Of a stretch of DNA of 64,000 bases, positions 35,715 through 49,099 are shown in pieces. Position numbers and translations under genes: made by a program. Origin of the DNA: Gautieria morchelliformis. Its lineage: Eukaryota; Basidiomycota; Agaricomycetes; Gomphales; Gomphaceae. Every line of letters begins with the position of its first letter. Within the stretch, counting starts at the first letter, position 1. The notes under the pieces were generated by a model. The model worked only from the letters and a program-made list of their open reading frames with translations, did no database searches and had not been told where the DNA came from. Location: assembly GCA_015179125.1 (NCBI GenBank), contig WHVA01000415.1:39362-103361 (forward strand), in the 5' to 3' direction.

Positions 35715-38700
35715 ATGGCAGATCAAGAGGATGCAAAAGCGGATCCCGCGTTTAATAAACTACAGGCGTACGCCAAGTCCCTACCGTACTCCATCGAACC
35801 CAACTCCAAGATGCAGTCGCTTCTGGATTTCTACCTCATGCGATTTGTTCAAGTGAGCATCGTATTGTTATAACGTGAAAGTGGCTCAATTTGTCGGTCA
35901 AGTGCGTCAAAGCGAGAGACTATGATCCTGGTCTGCTGCAATGGGATAGTATGATTGACCAGTTCGTTCTATACGGTCTGGCCAAACTTATCGCTGCTCA
36001 TGGTATATGTATTCAGCTGGTTTATGCTCAAATACCCCATACCAAAGGAGAAAAGAATCAAATTGGCTAAACTTTATTACGAGCTTTGTGCCACGCCTGG
36101 CATGCCAGGCTATCTGTTATCGACATGGGCTGACGGTTTGGGAGCCCTCGTACGATCCAAGAAGAAACTTTGCATCGACGACATGAGGTTGCCGTGGAAG
36201 TCTATCTACGAGCTACTCAAAAATGATCTCTTCCTTACTAGAAGGCAATTCGAAATTAGGTACGACACCATGTGCATTTTCTTGAGAAGTGACGGTCTCT
36301 TAAGGTTTTCGAATTCAACTTGTGAAGCCAAACCCCATACTACATGGGGTACGTTGCAGAGATGTCCCGTCGATTTTATCACCCAGCAGCAATCAACGAA
36401 ATGCTGGAACATTTCCTTCCACAATTCATTGGAACTTCACTTAATGCAAGTACAGAGCTCTCTTCCTTGATCACTGTTGTTCAGAAATGATTACAGGTGA
36501 TCCTTGCGACTCAGTACTACCTCGTCACATTTCTTCCCCTTTCTCATCCGCAGTCTTACTTGCCACTGGTCTTCCGCCTGTGGGAAAGTATCAATTCGTA
36601 TATGTGGGACGAGAGAATGCTGTACGTATATAATTCTTGGATATCTTGAGCTCAGGGAAGCTGGAATTGCTTGCTTACGGCGCCGTTGCGTATTCCCAGG
36701 TCGTTTCTCAGTCAACTTGCGGAGATTCATGTCGACCCGACGGTGAGTGATCCAAAACGTATAGAGGAGATCCCGGACGATGCCACAAGTGCTGGTGAAG
36801 GCCGCCCGAATTGGGACCATAGCGACCTGGAAAGCAATGGGGAATGGAGCGGCCTCTGGAAGGACGTGGGCATCTTTACAGAGGTTCAGTGGGATACCAT
36901 TATGGCCAAGTGTCTGACAAGCATGGGTCAGTCCACTATTAGGTCTACTTATAGACTATGATGCGATGTGGTCTTCACCCAGAGATACCTTTAGCCGACT
37001 CGGGGTCTTTAACGACTGGGACCTCAGTTGACAGTCAAGCCGGGTTTGAAATCGGCCGACTCCCTAAACCCACCTGGCGGATTTGTACATATCTGTCTGC
37101 TTTATTTCGCTCCAAACTGAGTCAGCTGTTTCAGATTCGCTAGCCAGGATCATCGTCTATTCCATGACAACTGACAGTCCAGTTTCGCTACAGTCTGGAG
37201 CGGCTACGCCAGAAGGATGGTCTCGGGTTAATCCAGGCACATCAGATGCAACTTACCTTACAGCAGGAGCTCTTGAGACACCCAAGGCAGCGAAGACATA
37301 CCTTGCTGGTAGCAAAGCCTTAGATTCTCTGTCTAGGATGATAATCTCCACGGAGAGTTTTTTTCATCCATCAAACTCAGGGACCTGGACTGCTGATCTG
37401 AGTGCTTTTATCAAGTATCTCACTGCAGAATTCAATAAGCGTGAAGCGCATTTACTAATAGTAGTCTTTGATGCACACTAACACACGACTACACAGGTTG
37501 GCATGAAGAGAGGAAGCCGGATTGCAAGACACCCCTGGCAAGTACCGCTTCATGACCTACGAAACACTTGTTTAAATGTGTCTCTTTAAGCGTCGTCGCT
37601 TGACACCCCTCATGAGGAGAGAGCTAGTACGATGTCTAAGAACCCCGGCTCTACTCGCCACCTTTTCGCGCGACGCAACAACAGTGTCTAACATCCAGTC
37701 ATGCTTCAAAAGCATGTCTACAATGGAACCTGACCTGATATTACCTCCAATCTTAGAACGGGCTGTCCCTTCTTTAGAAACGCTAGTGGAGGTTGATCAT
37801 CTCAGATTCATAATTGAAGCCTCTGATTTCATTACCTCTTTAGACACATCGGACCACGGCAGTTATCAAAGCACTGGGGGCAGTTGCGCTCACACTTGTC
37901 ACGCGGGATATCTACTACCCAGGTTCAAAGCATCTTTTACCAATACTTGAACTGTTGCTACCTGGCATTGATCTGGTGCGTACGTGTTGCTTCGGCGTGA
38001 TTGGTCCCTGACAATACATCACACCTCGCAGAACGATCCTACCAAAACAGTGGGCAATATGATACTTTTTCTTTCCTTTCGCAGTGTTCTAAATACTTGC
38101 ATACGTCAGCTATGCACGACTGCATTCCTTATAGAGATATCCCAAAACATCAAATTTGGAGATCTTACTCAAGAAGAATCTGTGGATCCAGCCGTCCAAT
38201 TGTCAACCGGCGGTGTTTCGGACCTGCTTGCTGAGAATTTACCAGAGCTTACCCTGGGTGAAATCCCTCTTGGCATAGAGCCCGGAGAAGTGCCTTGTCT
38301 TTCAAAGGCAGAAGAGGATGCTCTACTTCGGGAATCTACTAGAGGATTTCCCGATTGGGTAGCATCCTTTATTCGGAGAGTCATCCTACTATTTGAAAAC
38401 CTTCCCGAAGATACGGGGGGCGAAGTTCGGTCCGGCGGAGAAAGCGAGAGTACGTAGTTTTCTGCTACTCCCATGCCGGTGCTCATGCTCGCTTTATTAG
38501 TTGTTGACGCTGTTACTGCGGCATGCAATCAGATATGCATGCATCTGTCAGAACCTCTTTATGATCTAGCGTTGAATCTCATCTACGATTATGCAAGTAC
38601 TACAGTTCGGCCTAACTGTGTGCATGCAGTTCATCAACTGGTGGAATGCATTTCAAATGCAAACCCTGTCAAGACTCTGGATAAATTCCTTCCGTTTTGT

Positions 38701-41700
38701 ATAAGAACCATACAGACAGAGCTCCACAATGGGGCCTCGTCTGTGCGAACCACTTCAATGACTTCGGCACCATTACCATCTGATGCCACTTTTCACTGGA
38801 GTGAGAATTCTTCACGTTTACAACTCTCATTTAAGTTGACTGTTATGCTTTTAGCTCTTGCAATTCTCAGGGGGGTTATGTATAAGTAAGCCGCTAAGTT
38901 TGTCGCTTTGTTTCAAATACCGAAGATTTTAAGCCATACCTCAGTGACGGGAAGGCAGTGAGTTGTCGCTCGCTCTTTCTTCTTTTTCTTCTTCACACTT
39001 AGAGGTCGATGGTTGCAGTTGGTAGCACACAAACAGCAAATTTTAGATTTGTTTCGACTACTGCATCACAAAACATTCTCTAAGCGGGGCGTTTCCCGAG
39101 CTAGCAAACTATTGTCAACTGTCATGCTAACACTTACCCACACCTATCCCACTGAAAACCGATTTGTTAATCCCCCAGTATGGTCTAGTGCAGGTGATTG
39201 GATAATGGCTGCCAAGTTGATGCATACTGATGACTAGTAGAATTCCAGACTGCGCACCATCTACACTGGGGCAAACTATATAACCCTGAAGCGGCCACAG
39301 TGTGTTATTGATGATCACAGTTAACACCGTTCAGTTGCTGACTTGGGCTGTCAGGTGACTTGGCACACGCCATCTGAGGAAGAAATCACCTTTGGTCTCG
39401 AAGTCTTGCGAGAGATCGTCAGGCCAGCTCTGGACTCACTAAACCGTCTCCTCGAAGAAGAGGCTGTCGATCCAGCAGTATGGCGAAACGACTTCTGCAG
39501 GTGAGGTTCTGCCCATATCTGAACAGTTTTTCCCCGCTAAGGAGCGAGCGTCCAGGCACCTAAGCTTTGTTCGAAATGCATTTAGTGGCATGCCTACCTT
39601 CGCAAAGGAGGTTATCCCCCCCGATGTTATGTCTGCCTCTTTCGGAACAAGTGATATCTTGTGAGCCGCATGACATTCTTGACGCGTGGCTCTAATCACG
39701 AATCTTCTAGGAATGAGATCCCAGAGTTCATTGCCACCATTGACCCCATTGCATCGGGCTTTGCATTGTTAGATGGTGATCCCCGACACAAGTTTGTCAT
39801 GGATTTACGTCACCAGTTCGGTGATTTTCTGCGGCGGGCTGGCCAGTACCTCCGAAGCAAGGGACCAGAAAATACTCTAGATGCGGTTCATATGCTGATT
39901 CGATGCATAAAGACATTCTTGTTAGATTATGGCGACAGCAAGGATAGTTATTACACTCAACGGGATCGCTACGATTCGGAAGTGAGCCTGGCTCGCCAAT
40001 ATGCTAATCAAAAGGCATGGCCTAGGGCTCTTTATGTTCGGAAAGCCCGGTATGTAACAAATAAACACCTAATGTTTGAACGTTGAGCTCGTGGCCCGAC
40101 AGACTTTACCACTCAGGGAGATTAAGGTGGAACACCGTTGAACGATTACGGACACATCTTCACGATGCCCTGATCGACGAGGTTACCGAATGGTCTGTTT
40201 GGTCGATGGTGACATGCCTCGGGTTGAATACGCTATTGACCACACTCAAATTATAGGAGCATGTGGCATTACGCCACTGGTGCGACCTGATCGTTCATCA
40301 ATGTATGTGTATACATCCTCACCCTTTTCTCTACCTAGTGCGCGCGTCAAGCCAGTTACTCTTAGAGAATCTAAGTGCAGTATGTGTCATCTAATAATGG
40401 CGGTATCATGTTGCATAATGACAGAATGCTTTAGGCCTTCGACGGAGTTCGGAGGCGTGTCTTACCGTCGCTTTACAAGGCGCTCGTAGCCGGGGCTCCA
40501 GACCATCAAGTCAAAGGAGCACTTTGGCAGATCAACATGCCAGCGTTTGCAAAGTATGCCATGACAGGTACGTTGACTGATCAAGGCTGATGCAGCCTCT
40601 GTTGTAGTGCTGATTTTGATTATTCCCAGAACCAACTTTAACTGTACAATTCGTCAAGGCGCTATTTTCGTGTCAAGTATATGAAAAGCCATCGATACAA
40701 AGTTGTGTAGCGGTGATTGCGGAGAATTGTTTGACCCATTTTATTGAGCCATCCTTCCTTATTTATTCCCTAGACTCGCCCGGCCTTAACAGGGCGGCGT
40801 CCGAACTGGAAGCTATTCTCCCGGACAATTTAATAGATGATGCTCTTCTGAAGAGGAGCGTAGCGAATACTGAGCGCCGTGTTTGTCTCCAAATATCATG
40901 TATCGAAGAAGTGGTACGTCATATCCGGTTCCTGCCTCGATGTCTTACAAGTTTGACCTTGATTTTTCAACTCAAGACGCGTGTCCTCACAGAGATTGCT
41001 AGAAATCCGTACACGCATTGGAAGTATTCCATTGTAGCTATTCGTTGCCTTAGAACTCTCATACGGCGCGAACAGCCTATTCATGGACCGCAGTTGCACT
41101 ATGTGAGTGCACGCCCTTTCCACGAGGACATTATCCTCATCCGCCATAGTTTCTTGAAAAGGCATGTGACACGAATCCTACAATAAGATATTATGCCTTA
41201 CGAAGTATAATGAAAAGTGCGCCTCAAAACGAAACTTTTCGGTTTTCGTTATTGACGCTTTCTTTTTATTCCAGCACTCCGTTACATCAAACTGCGTACT
41301 TCATGCGGTTCTAATTTGCTTGATCTCGCTCTAGGCATTAACCGAAATCCCCTGAAGAAGTCCTTACCCGTAACCGATCCTTCTCAAGGTTACACGGCTG
41401 CTGTACTGGATTCCTTCAAGACCTCGTTAGATCCCGAACACGCATCGCAGACACCCGTTTTCAAGGATCGCATGACGTCCGGTTGGTTGGTTTGGGCAGC
41501 AACGGACGATCGGTACCTCGGACCTGCTAGCGACACATCAACCTTTCAGCCTTGGGAGCTTGGGAGCGCTGAAGCCGTTAACATTGTCCGTTCAGTGTGC
41601 TGTGAAGTAGGGTTTTGGCGATCAATAGCAACATATTTCGCAGAAGAGACTAGCCAAGAGACTTTGACTATGGACAATATCTCCGCTACGAAGTCCATAT

Positions 41701-43495
41701 GCAAGTCGTGACAGTCGCTGTTTTGATCCCCTGTCTTCTAACCATGACACAGTTCAACTTATCGAAGATGCGCCACTTGACAGTATACAGCCCATTATAG
41801 AGGAACTTCTCAGTGACAGTGACCAGAACAAGCAGAGAGCCGCCGCTGAGCTTCTCGCAGGCGTCATAGGGGGCTCGAAGCATTGGACTCAAAAAGCACA
41901 ACAACGTCTTTGGACTTGGTTTACACCATTGATCCCACGAGCTCTAGGCTCTAATGTTAAACCCGACACACTTACCATCTGGACGTCGCTCCTAGAGGTA
42001 GGCTACGTCTTCCCTTTTTATAATTATCTGAACCTGTTTGTAGTATCTTTCCTGGCATAAAGATCCCCGGAGGTTGATGCCATTGGTGGACTATGTTCTC
42101 AATCAGTTTGTTTGTATGGACTGCAATAGTGAGAGTTCGTTTGATGCGGTGAAAGTTGCTGCTTTCCATCGTGGACTGGCGGAAGAGTTTGGCTGGAAAT
42201 TTACTGCGTGGACCGACATGAGCATTCAGCGTTACTGGAAGGATATCCACAGTGAACACGACGAGGTGCGGTCTTATATCGCAGATGCTTTGGAACTGTC
42301 GGGAAAGATCATGGTGTGTGCTCGAGCGTTGTATGTGAGCCATGATGACCTCGATTATATAGTGGCGGCCAAAAGCATCAGTTCCACTGGCATCGTGCCT
42401 TGTCCGTGAAGCACGAACACAGCCGCTGGAGTTTGACCTGCTGGGCGTGCGGGGAACATATCACCTCGGCCGCGTCCTCGAGCTGGTTGACCGCTTTCCT
42501 GTTTGGAGAGAGGAGCGCATACCGGGGCCACGAGCATTCGACTCGACCTATGATCGCGTAGGGATTTTGGTTTGTAAATGGCTTTTCCAGGCCATCCACG
42601 ATGTCCAAGCGATCTCCACCTTCGACTACATACTCCCTTTGATGGTCAGTGTTTTGATTCGCGTCACGACATCAGCTCACCCCGATACAGCCTGAGCTTT
42701 TTCGATTTGGTGAAGTCAATGACAACGATGAGCTGGTTGCACGGAGTGGCCTGCTGCTCGTTCGGATGTGCGGTGTAACGCCGCCGGCATGTCTGATTCG
42801 ACCACTGCTTAATCACATATTCGATGGCATCAAGAAGTCGCCATCGTATAAGACCAGGCTGAATGCCCTTCCCTTATTGCAAACATGGTATTTCCGCCAA
42901 GGTGGGACGATTCTAGCCGAGGAACAGATAGTGTCGCAAATCCTTGAAGTACGTGATGTACACCAGTTATTTGCAGGTCTTGACGCTGCATAGGTCGTCT
43001 CTAACTCCCTGGATGATGAGAAAATCGAAGTTAGAGAGATGGCTGCAACGTGAATTACCACATTATTCTCTATTGCCGGGTGTTCACGTATTAATAATAT
43101 CCAGGACATTGGCGGGGATCTTAAGATCCTCACCACGGGATCCAATCCTAATGTTAAAGAATCGTTTCGTTCGCCTTTCGAACACGAGACTTCCGCCTCG
43201 TCACACTCCTGGCTACGCGGAGTCATTAAGGAAGCTCCATGGCGCCATACTCGGGATTTGCGCCCTTATTGACGCATTCCCGTATACGGTAGAGAGTTGG
43301 ACACCAGAGTTACTAACACAGATTCTTGCAGAACACGTTTATGACCCACTACCAATCGCCGCAACTGTTCGAAAATGCGCGTCCAATTTCAAGAAAAGCC
43401 ATACTGATACATGGCATGAGGATGTTACACGCTTCAACGAGGAGCAATTATCTACACTATCCACAATGCTTTCTGGAAATTCCTACTATGCATAG
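35715..43495 (+). CDS. BLM10: Proteasome activator Blm10/PA200 (PSME4)
   Basis: Very large HEAT-repeat protein (roughly 1900 residues) that caps the 20S proteasome. The coding region runs through many short introns (about 50-60 bp), and I did not fix every boundary. Recognisable blocks in order: PYSIEPNSKMQSLLDFYLMR near the start, WADGLGALVRSKKKLCIDDM, LPLVFRLWESINSYMWDERM, WTADLSAFIKYLTAEFNKR, THRTTAVIKALGAVALTLVT and YYPGSKHLLPILELLLPGID, THWKYSIVAIRCLRTLIRR, and AAAELLAGVIGGSKHW. The protein ends NSYYA: the C-terminal Tyr-Tyr-Ala (HbYX-type) tail that docks into the alpha-ring and opens the gate. All blocks occur in the expected order, so the gene looks intact. Start ATG at 35715, 157 bp after the previous stop. 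Confidence 0.92.
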
Positions 43496-43775
43496 AAAAT
43501 GTAAGGGTACGCTCAGCGAGGATTCTCATCTATCAATTATACAGTCGTTTTGACCACACTTTGGTGACCCTGCTACTTGGGAGGAAAAAAATACACCCTG
43601 AATGATTAGATGCACTGCAGAGGAAGTCAGAAGCTGGCAAACGCGGGTGAGGGAATATGTGTTGATGGTAAATACTGAAACAATTGCGCTGGCAAAGGAT
43701 ATGAGAGTGAGATAGACAGGTGGTACAGGATCTATGCAAAAGCCCAATGGACACCCAGAGGCGCCCAGCGAGAGG

Positions 43776-44732
43776 TCATGAGGCAGGTTGAAAGGTCAAC
43801 GCAGGAGGGCGTTGTGGAGGATGTGAAGTGGAAGGGCTGAGGGGACTCCCAGCCTCGATGTCTTCTACAGCCACACCGTGGCTAGTTGTCTCGATACCAT
43901 TGGGCATACCTGAGCGCGCCCCTGCTTGCGGAATCATGTCGATGGGTGCAAAAGCACGGTTAGCATGGCCCGATTTTACACGGTTGTTCGTTGTGGACTC
44001 CCTAACGTATTCGATTTGAATTGCCAGTGGTCAAGGATAAGTCGAGAATATTAACGCACCGGATTTCAGCTATAAGATCTTCGATTGCGTACCACGCCAG
44101 CGATGAATATGCTGCTCGTCTCCACCACCCCGCGAGGTCTGGGGTTCCGACGTAAGCGTGGAGATGAAGGTGGTCGGTGACAGGGATTTTGTTGTCTCTG
44201 AAAGGAGGGGTAATGAAACCAATGTGCATTTCAGTATCTGGTGCAAGCGGAGAGCCAAAGGATGTGACAGGAGAATTATCCCGGTAAATGTCTGATGAGC
44301 GTGCGGATTGAGGAGGATGGAGGAGACGGAGGAGCTGCTGGGCGCGTCGGTGAACTTGTACAAGAAGGGGGAGATCGCTTGATGACTATAATAGACCTGG
44401 TCAGCCCAGGAATGAACTCAAGGAAGAGGAGCATGGTACCAGGGAGTAAATAGATGGAACATGCAAGCTGGACGTCAATAAGGTTACCAAGAATGGCTCA
44501 CACCGATAATAAATACTTGCTTAAATAAAATGACAATATGACCCTTGCTGGAAACGGGGTTTGTCTTTTCAAGGTATGCTGTGAAATTGTCGTCTTTCCA
44601 TAGTATTTCTGGCTGCACTGCGCGTGGAGTATTGGGAAACAAAGGGCTTGAGGGCGTGCTTGAAGGTGTGAGAGAGGCAGCTCGGGAGATGCTGCACATT
44701 GGACAGCCCGACTTTGGAGCAAAGAGAGACAT
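43776..44732 (-). CDS. HIT (histidine triad) family protein
   Basis: Predicted nucleotide hydrolase or transferase of the HINT/FHIT class. Four exons: 44732-44521, 44467-44440, 44385-44060 and 44001-43776, 263 residues. The N-terminus contains CPMC (possible metal site). The fold shows ILWKDDNFTAYLEK, VSSKGHIVILFNLHVPSIY and the triad HLHLHAY (His152/154/156). The C-terminal 75 residues are an extra Pro/Ser-rich tail without known function. Intron 1 (44520-44468) begins GCAAGT. A GT donor 4 nt downstream exists but would replace the conserved FNLHVPSIYSL with an unrelated sequence. It is convergent with BLM10, 280 bp between stops. Confidence 0.88.
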
Positions 44733-44986
44733 GGCTGTGGGAGTGCCAGCGAGAGAACCGTCACAAATAGCAGCGTGGCCGCCGGCGACTACAGGGCGGA
44801 CTTTGATCGGAAACAACAATGGGATAGCGATTCGGGCACATTGGCCACAGCGGACGCTAGCGAATGTATTCGTAATAAAATAGCAATCTCTTCCATTCAT
44901 TGCAGACGGGGATCTTGAAGCATCACAATTGTATAAGTGTCTATCCATAAAAGAAAAGATTATTATGTGTTGGTGGTGACTGCAAG

Positions 44987-45051
44987 AAAATAAATATTGC
45001 GATCCGAAGATCGTCCACTCTGGAGAAGCGTGTCATCCTTGTGCAGGGGCC

Positions 45052-45082
<31 letters not shown>

Positions 45083-45106
45083 TTCGTATGTCACCCCGAA
45101 GGGGAC
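44987..45106 (-). ncRNA. U6 spliceosomal snRNA
   Basis: Minus-strand sequence contains the U6 core: the 5' stem-loop gtccccttcggggtgac, then aattggaacgatacagagaa (ACAGAGA box), gattagcatggcccctgc (AGC triad) and aaggatgacacgc leading into the internal stem-loop. Before the terminator there is a second UUCG hairpin (cgatcttcggatcg). A TTTT run at 44990-44987 fits Pol III termination. No intron interrupts the gene, unlike U6 of some basidiomycete yeasts. The exact ends are estimated. Confidence 0.95.
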
Positions 45107-47048
45107 ACCATATGGGTGTGGAAATTACGCGAAGGCTGGAGGTAAATGCTTTTGGTTGAGCCTGTCGTCTCGCTGAGATAATCTGATGACCTCGATCGCT
45201 TCTGCACGCTCAATTCGTACCGCGTCCACCGCGTCCCCGCGTCCGTGGCAGGAAACCCAACGACAAGAGCCACAGCATGGGATGGAGCCCCTAGATGGGA
45301 ACCATCGAGGCTACGGTTCAATATTACCATCAGGTGGCAGACAGAACACCCGACTGACATTTTCTTTCGGTGGATCGTGCTCTCGGGATGAGAAAGGCTC
45401 CTTAACCAGATACAGGTTAGAGCATGGAAAGGGGAGGAATTTACCACTTCACTCAGGAAGGTCCTGTGGACGTCGAGAGGAAGTGTGTCTCTATAGATCT
45501 GTTTGAGAGTGAACGTCTCAGATCAGCGCATCCTATAAGAATGTCCAGTCCTCAATCAACACCTATCTGTGAAATACCTTTCTGCAAAGCATATACAACG
45601 CGTCCCAGCGTCGTGATTGGCATTGTATTCACTGTTAGATATTAAAGTTTACATAAATTACCTGGTCAGGGTTGCTCATGCTTCGTTGCGCACCAATAAT
45701 CCGCTGGTCGATATTACCGCAGGAAAGGGGAAGACTTGGGAGATGCGCAACACGGTCGCAAGAGCTTTAGCGACTCGACTCCAGTGTCAACCAAGCAAAT
45801 CATTGCCTTGGGGCAACACCCATGTTTCCCATGCATAGGTGCTCTAGAGTCGGTTCACAGCTGCAAGACTAGTTGCTGATAGATTACTGCGCAAGATGGT
45901 AGGTAAGTAGACCTGCCAAGCGCTCATTCTACCTGCGATAGGAACGCTTGGATCTACATGATTGTGTGTTACCTAGGACGGTCGCGATGATTCTTCATAT
46001 GACAGAAGGACAAACATTGTACGTAACTTTCTTAGACTGGCCCGGGACTGTTTTTCTGTGTCGAAATCCTGTAGACTAGCTTCAGCCTGGTCTTCCGTCG
46101 TTAACTGGAATTCGGAGGCAACCGCGGTACCTAGAATATCAGTTTTTTCAACATTTTTGTCAGGTGTTCGGTCAAACTATCAGTCACGAAACGTGTCTGC
46201 TTACCTACGAGTCGGCTCCACAGGTCGTGCTTCAATATCATTAACAGCCTCCCCTTTGGTGGCCATTACAGCAGGTGAACGTTATTTCTGTAGCATACCC
46301 TGTAGGGACTATGATAGGCGAAGGACCTGCATCCCGGTAGCTACCCTAGTGCACACCGCAGAATTCTACTGACAAGTAGAAAGCACTTCAGAGTTTGCTG
46401 ACACGGTGAGTCAAAACGGCGCGCATCTTCACAACATCCAAGTGAGCAAAGCTGAGAGCATTCTGTTACAGTGGTAAACGTGTATTGATCGGACCAGAAC
46501 CTGTGGTAGAAACTCATGGCCATTGCCTCTCCGCCGCGCAGTCTGGATCATCACCGTAAATTCAAAAGAGCGAAAAGTAGACCGCTGCAGAAGCAAAAGG
46601 AAAATGCAAGGCGCATTTTACAGCAGCATCGGAGTGGCGTACATGCAGAGCAGACCCTTGTTTCTGGCAGCAACGCCAGCAGCAGCGACGTTTGCAGGTC
46701 AAGTTCGGATAGTCAGCTCAAGGAGAAGCCCAGTCAAGACGGAGAGAAAGAACGGGAAGCAAGGATCTAATATTCAATACACGAAACCGTAAGTCGAGAT
46801 TCTAGATTGAGGATTGGCAGAATCGACATGAGACAAGCTGCCAGCGGGAGATTGGAATAATATAGCTTGCATGCGGCACTGTCTTTGGTTTGATATTGCA
46901 GGATGCAATAAACGTGCCCCGAGAATTACGCCCATTGATACAATAAACTCAAATGCTATGTTCAAACCTGGGAATATGGTGCTTTCCGATGTACTCACGA
47001 CACTTTCATACCCAATGGTAACGTAACAGACTTGCAGCGAGGTTGTGA
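45107..47048. other. Region with no assignable gene
   Basis: 1.9 kb. Frames such as 45186-45506 (plus), 46058-46372 (plus), 46516-46792 (plus) and 46774-47064 (minus) overlap and show no known domain. The plus frames at 46516 are rich in Lys/Arg/Ser. No splice chain of conserved pieces was found, though the neighbouring zinc-binding protein shows that small-exon genes can hide here. Confidence 0.35.
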
Positions 47049-47792
47049 TCAGGCTCGGGACCATTGTCCTTCCACAGCCATGACTGACACAGGTAGTGAG
47101 GCCTGGAAGTCCTGATTAGGGCGGCATGTGAGAAACAGCGGCGGAATACCTTCTCGTCATAATCTACCCACTCCCCTTCACCTTCGAGATTTACCTCGGT
47201 GAATTTCATGCCAGAATTGGTGCCTTCACATTTCCAGGTCCCCTGCGGTAACTTCAGTCTCAACTCACCATGTCATACAGGACAAAACCATGCACTCTGG
47301 GTTCAAAGCCAGTGAATTCAAGTCCACGACAGTCCAACACTACACAAGGGGCAAATTTTCCACTGGAATCGGCCGTGTATGCCTGCACAGGTGACGCAGG
47401 GTCAAATTTCGCGCTGCTTTCCCGTCGGCAGAAGCCGCATCGCCAAACGAAATGGGCAGTGTTTCCTTTGCCACCGGATGTATCGCGTTCTTCCTGGAAC
47501 GGCTGCTTTAAGCACAGGAGTCGGTTATGGTGTTTGTGTACTGACGAGACGGTTCATAGACACGACGTTGGGATGCGTTTCATGGCAACTGTTGCATTTT
47601 ACCTTGCAAGAGCTCAAGAGTCAGCTTCAAGGTAGACAAGTGGTGCTCTATGAACCTGAAAGAAGAACTCGAATGCGTCGTTCTCTGGAAGGAGATTGGT
47701 AACGTTTTCGAGATCGGCCTTGATCGATAGAAGTAGTCGCTAGAGCATAACTGAGTAAGGAACAATCTCACGACAGTCATTCGTACCACCAT
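47049..47792 (-). CDS. CXXC zinc-binding protein, DUF866 / CZIB family
   Basis: Small conserved eukaryotic protein of unknown biochemical function that binds zinc. Six exons: 47792-47787, 47739-47656, 47602-47546, 47505-47296, 47242-47150 and 47111-47049, total 170 residues (human homologue about 160). The first exon is only ATGGTG. Family signs: LLLSIKADLENVTNL near the start, the first zinc pair in VKCNSCHETHP (Cys33/36), the second in FVWRCGFCRRESSAKFDP (Cys72/75), VVLDCRGLEFTGFEPR, GTWKCEGTNSG, and EGEWVDYDEK near the end. The gene has unusually short introns (38-53 bp). It is invisible to single-exon ORF finding, because the longest uninterrupted exon is 210 bp. Confidence 0.88.
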
Positions 47793-47894
47793 TGAAGTCA
47801 AGTCCAAAGTTGAAGTCACAGATTTCGTAACGAGCTGAGCTGAGAAGTGTCGTGGGCAGATGATATAATTCTGCTAGCCAGATGTGTAGCAACT

Positions 47895-47986
47895 GGCTGC
47901 TTGGCTAAGGGGTACGGCGTCGCACTTGTACAAGCGCGCTTGACAGCTGCATGCGAAGATCAGGAGTTCAAATCTCCTAGTAGCCT
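47895..47986 (+). tRNA. tRNA-Thr (anticodon UGU), with 20-nt intron
   Basis: The acceptor stem ggctgct pairs with agtagcc (one G-T). The D-arm region tggctaagggg matches the Pol III A box. The anticodon stem tcgca/tgcga encloses loop C-T-TGT-A-A with anticodon TGT at 47927-47929. The T arm is aggag-ttcaaat-ctcct (B box). An intron at 47931-47950 begins one base 3' of the anticodon, the canonical position. A T6 terminator follows at 47992-47997. The overall layout matches yeast tRNA-Thr(UGU). Confidence 0.93.
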
Positions 47987-49099
47987 GTTACTTTTTTACG
48001 GCTTTTGCCGGTCGGAGTGTCGGTCCAATTACTAAACTTTCGCCGAGACAGCACATGGATTAATTGTCTGGCCGGCAAAAGATGCCATCACCTCATTTTG
48101 CTTCTCTCTCGTGCCTTGTGGAGTAATGTTGGCCTGGTTGTTGACACCAACATATACGCTATGCGCTAGTAGCAACGTCGAACTGCCCCAATGGATTGCT
48201 GCGCAGTGGTTATCTTTTGTCCTCTTCGTTGGGATCAAAAATTGAGGCTGCAAAACTCCAGAAAGATTCCACTCTGCCAAACGGACACATTTTTTGGACA
48301 AACACTCAGTTAAACATACAGCCAAACGCACTCAGAAACCCGTTGATTACGATGGTTGGAAACATCCACCTGCATGGCTGAATCTAGCTCCATCGCACGG
48401 TGCTTCCGAAGATGAAAGGATAGTCGCACGCGAATGTTGAAGTCTCTGTCAGCCAGCATACTGGATCATGATAGAATGAAGAGTCCTTGACCTATATCAC
48501 AAAGAAGCTGCCGGGTCTCGCTGGCATTCTTGAAATTTTGTCCGTATTTATACACGCGATTCTTACTACACTCACCGCGTTTTAAGGGTTGGTAATTGTA
48601 GTCTGAGAACCTGAAAATTAGTCAGTTTATGTTGGTGCTCGGCAAAAGAGTAGGTGAGGTACGCAGATCTCCAAATAGGTCTGACCAACCCTAGGATGCG
48701 TGCACATTAGATACGCACGTCATTGATCGTGTATCTGAGTGCATCATCTATTCGGATGTGTAAATACCCTAGTGAATCATATTACAAGTGAGCCTCATTG
48801 TCAGATGCCGACCTTGCAGGAACGGCCTCGCGCATATAGTCTACTTGGAGCGCAGTGACCTACAGGCACACCTGCTTGTAACAGGTAATTGTATTCCAAA
48901 CCAGTATGAGATAATTTAACCCACAGACATATATTAAAATAAACAGAGATAATATTATTTGAAACCAATACAAAAAACAGTCACACACATTCTCGACAGC
49001 GTCCCCACTCCCCCTTGTCTCTATATCCCATATATGCGTCGTCTGTGCGCGCACGTCAGCATCAGCGTCCGCGTCATAGCAGCACCGCACCTTATTCCA
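47987..49099. other. Intergenic region, nothing recognised
   Basis: 1.1 kb. A minus-strand frame at 48032-48331 and short plus frames show no known domain. AT-rich around 48880-48960. Confidence 0.4.

Noticed and set aside
36960-43495. Possible broken Blm10 gene because of many short frames
   Set aside because: Conserved blocks appear in the expected order with GT-AG junctions between them, and the C-terminal YYA is intact.
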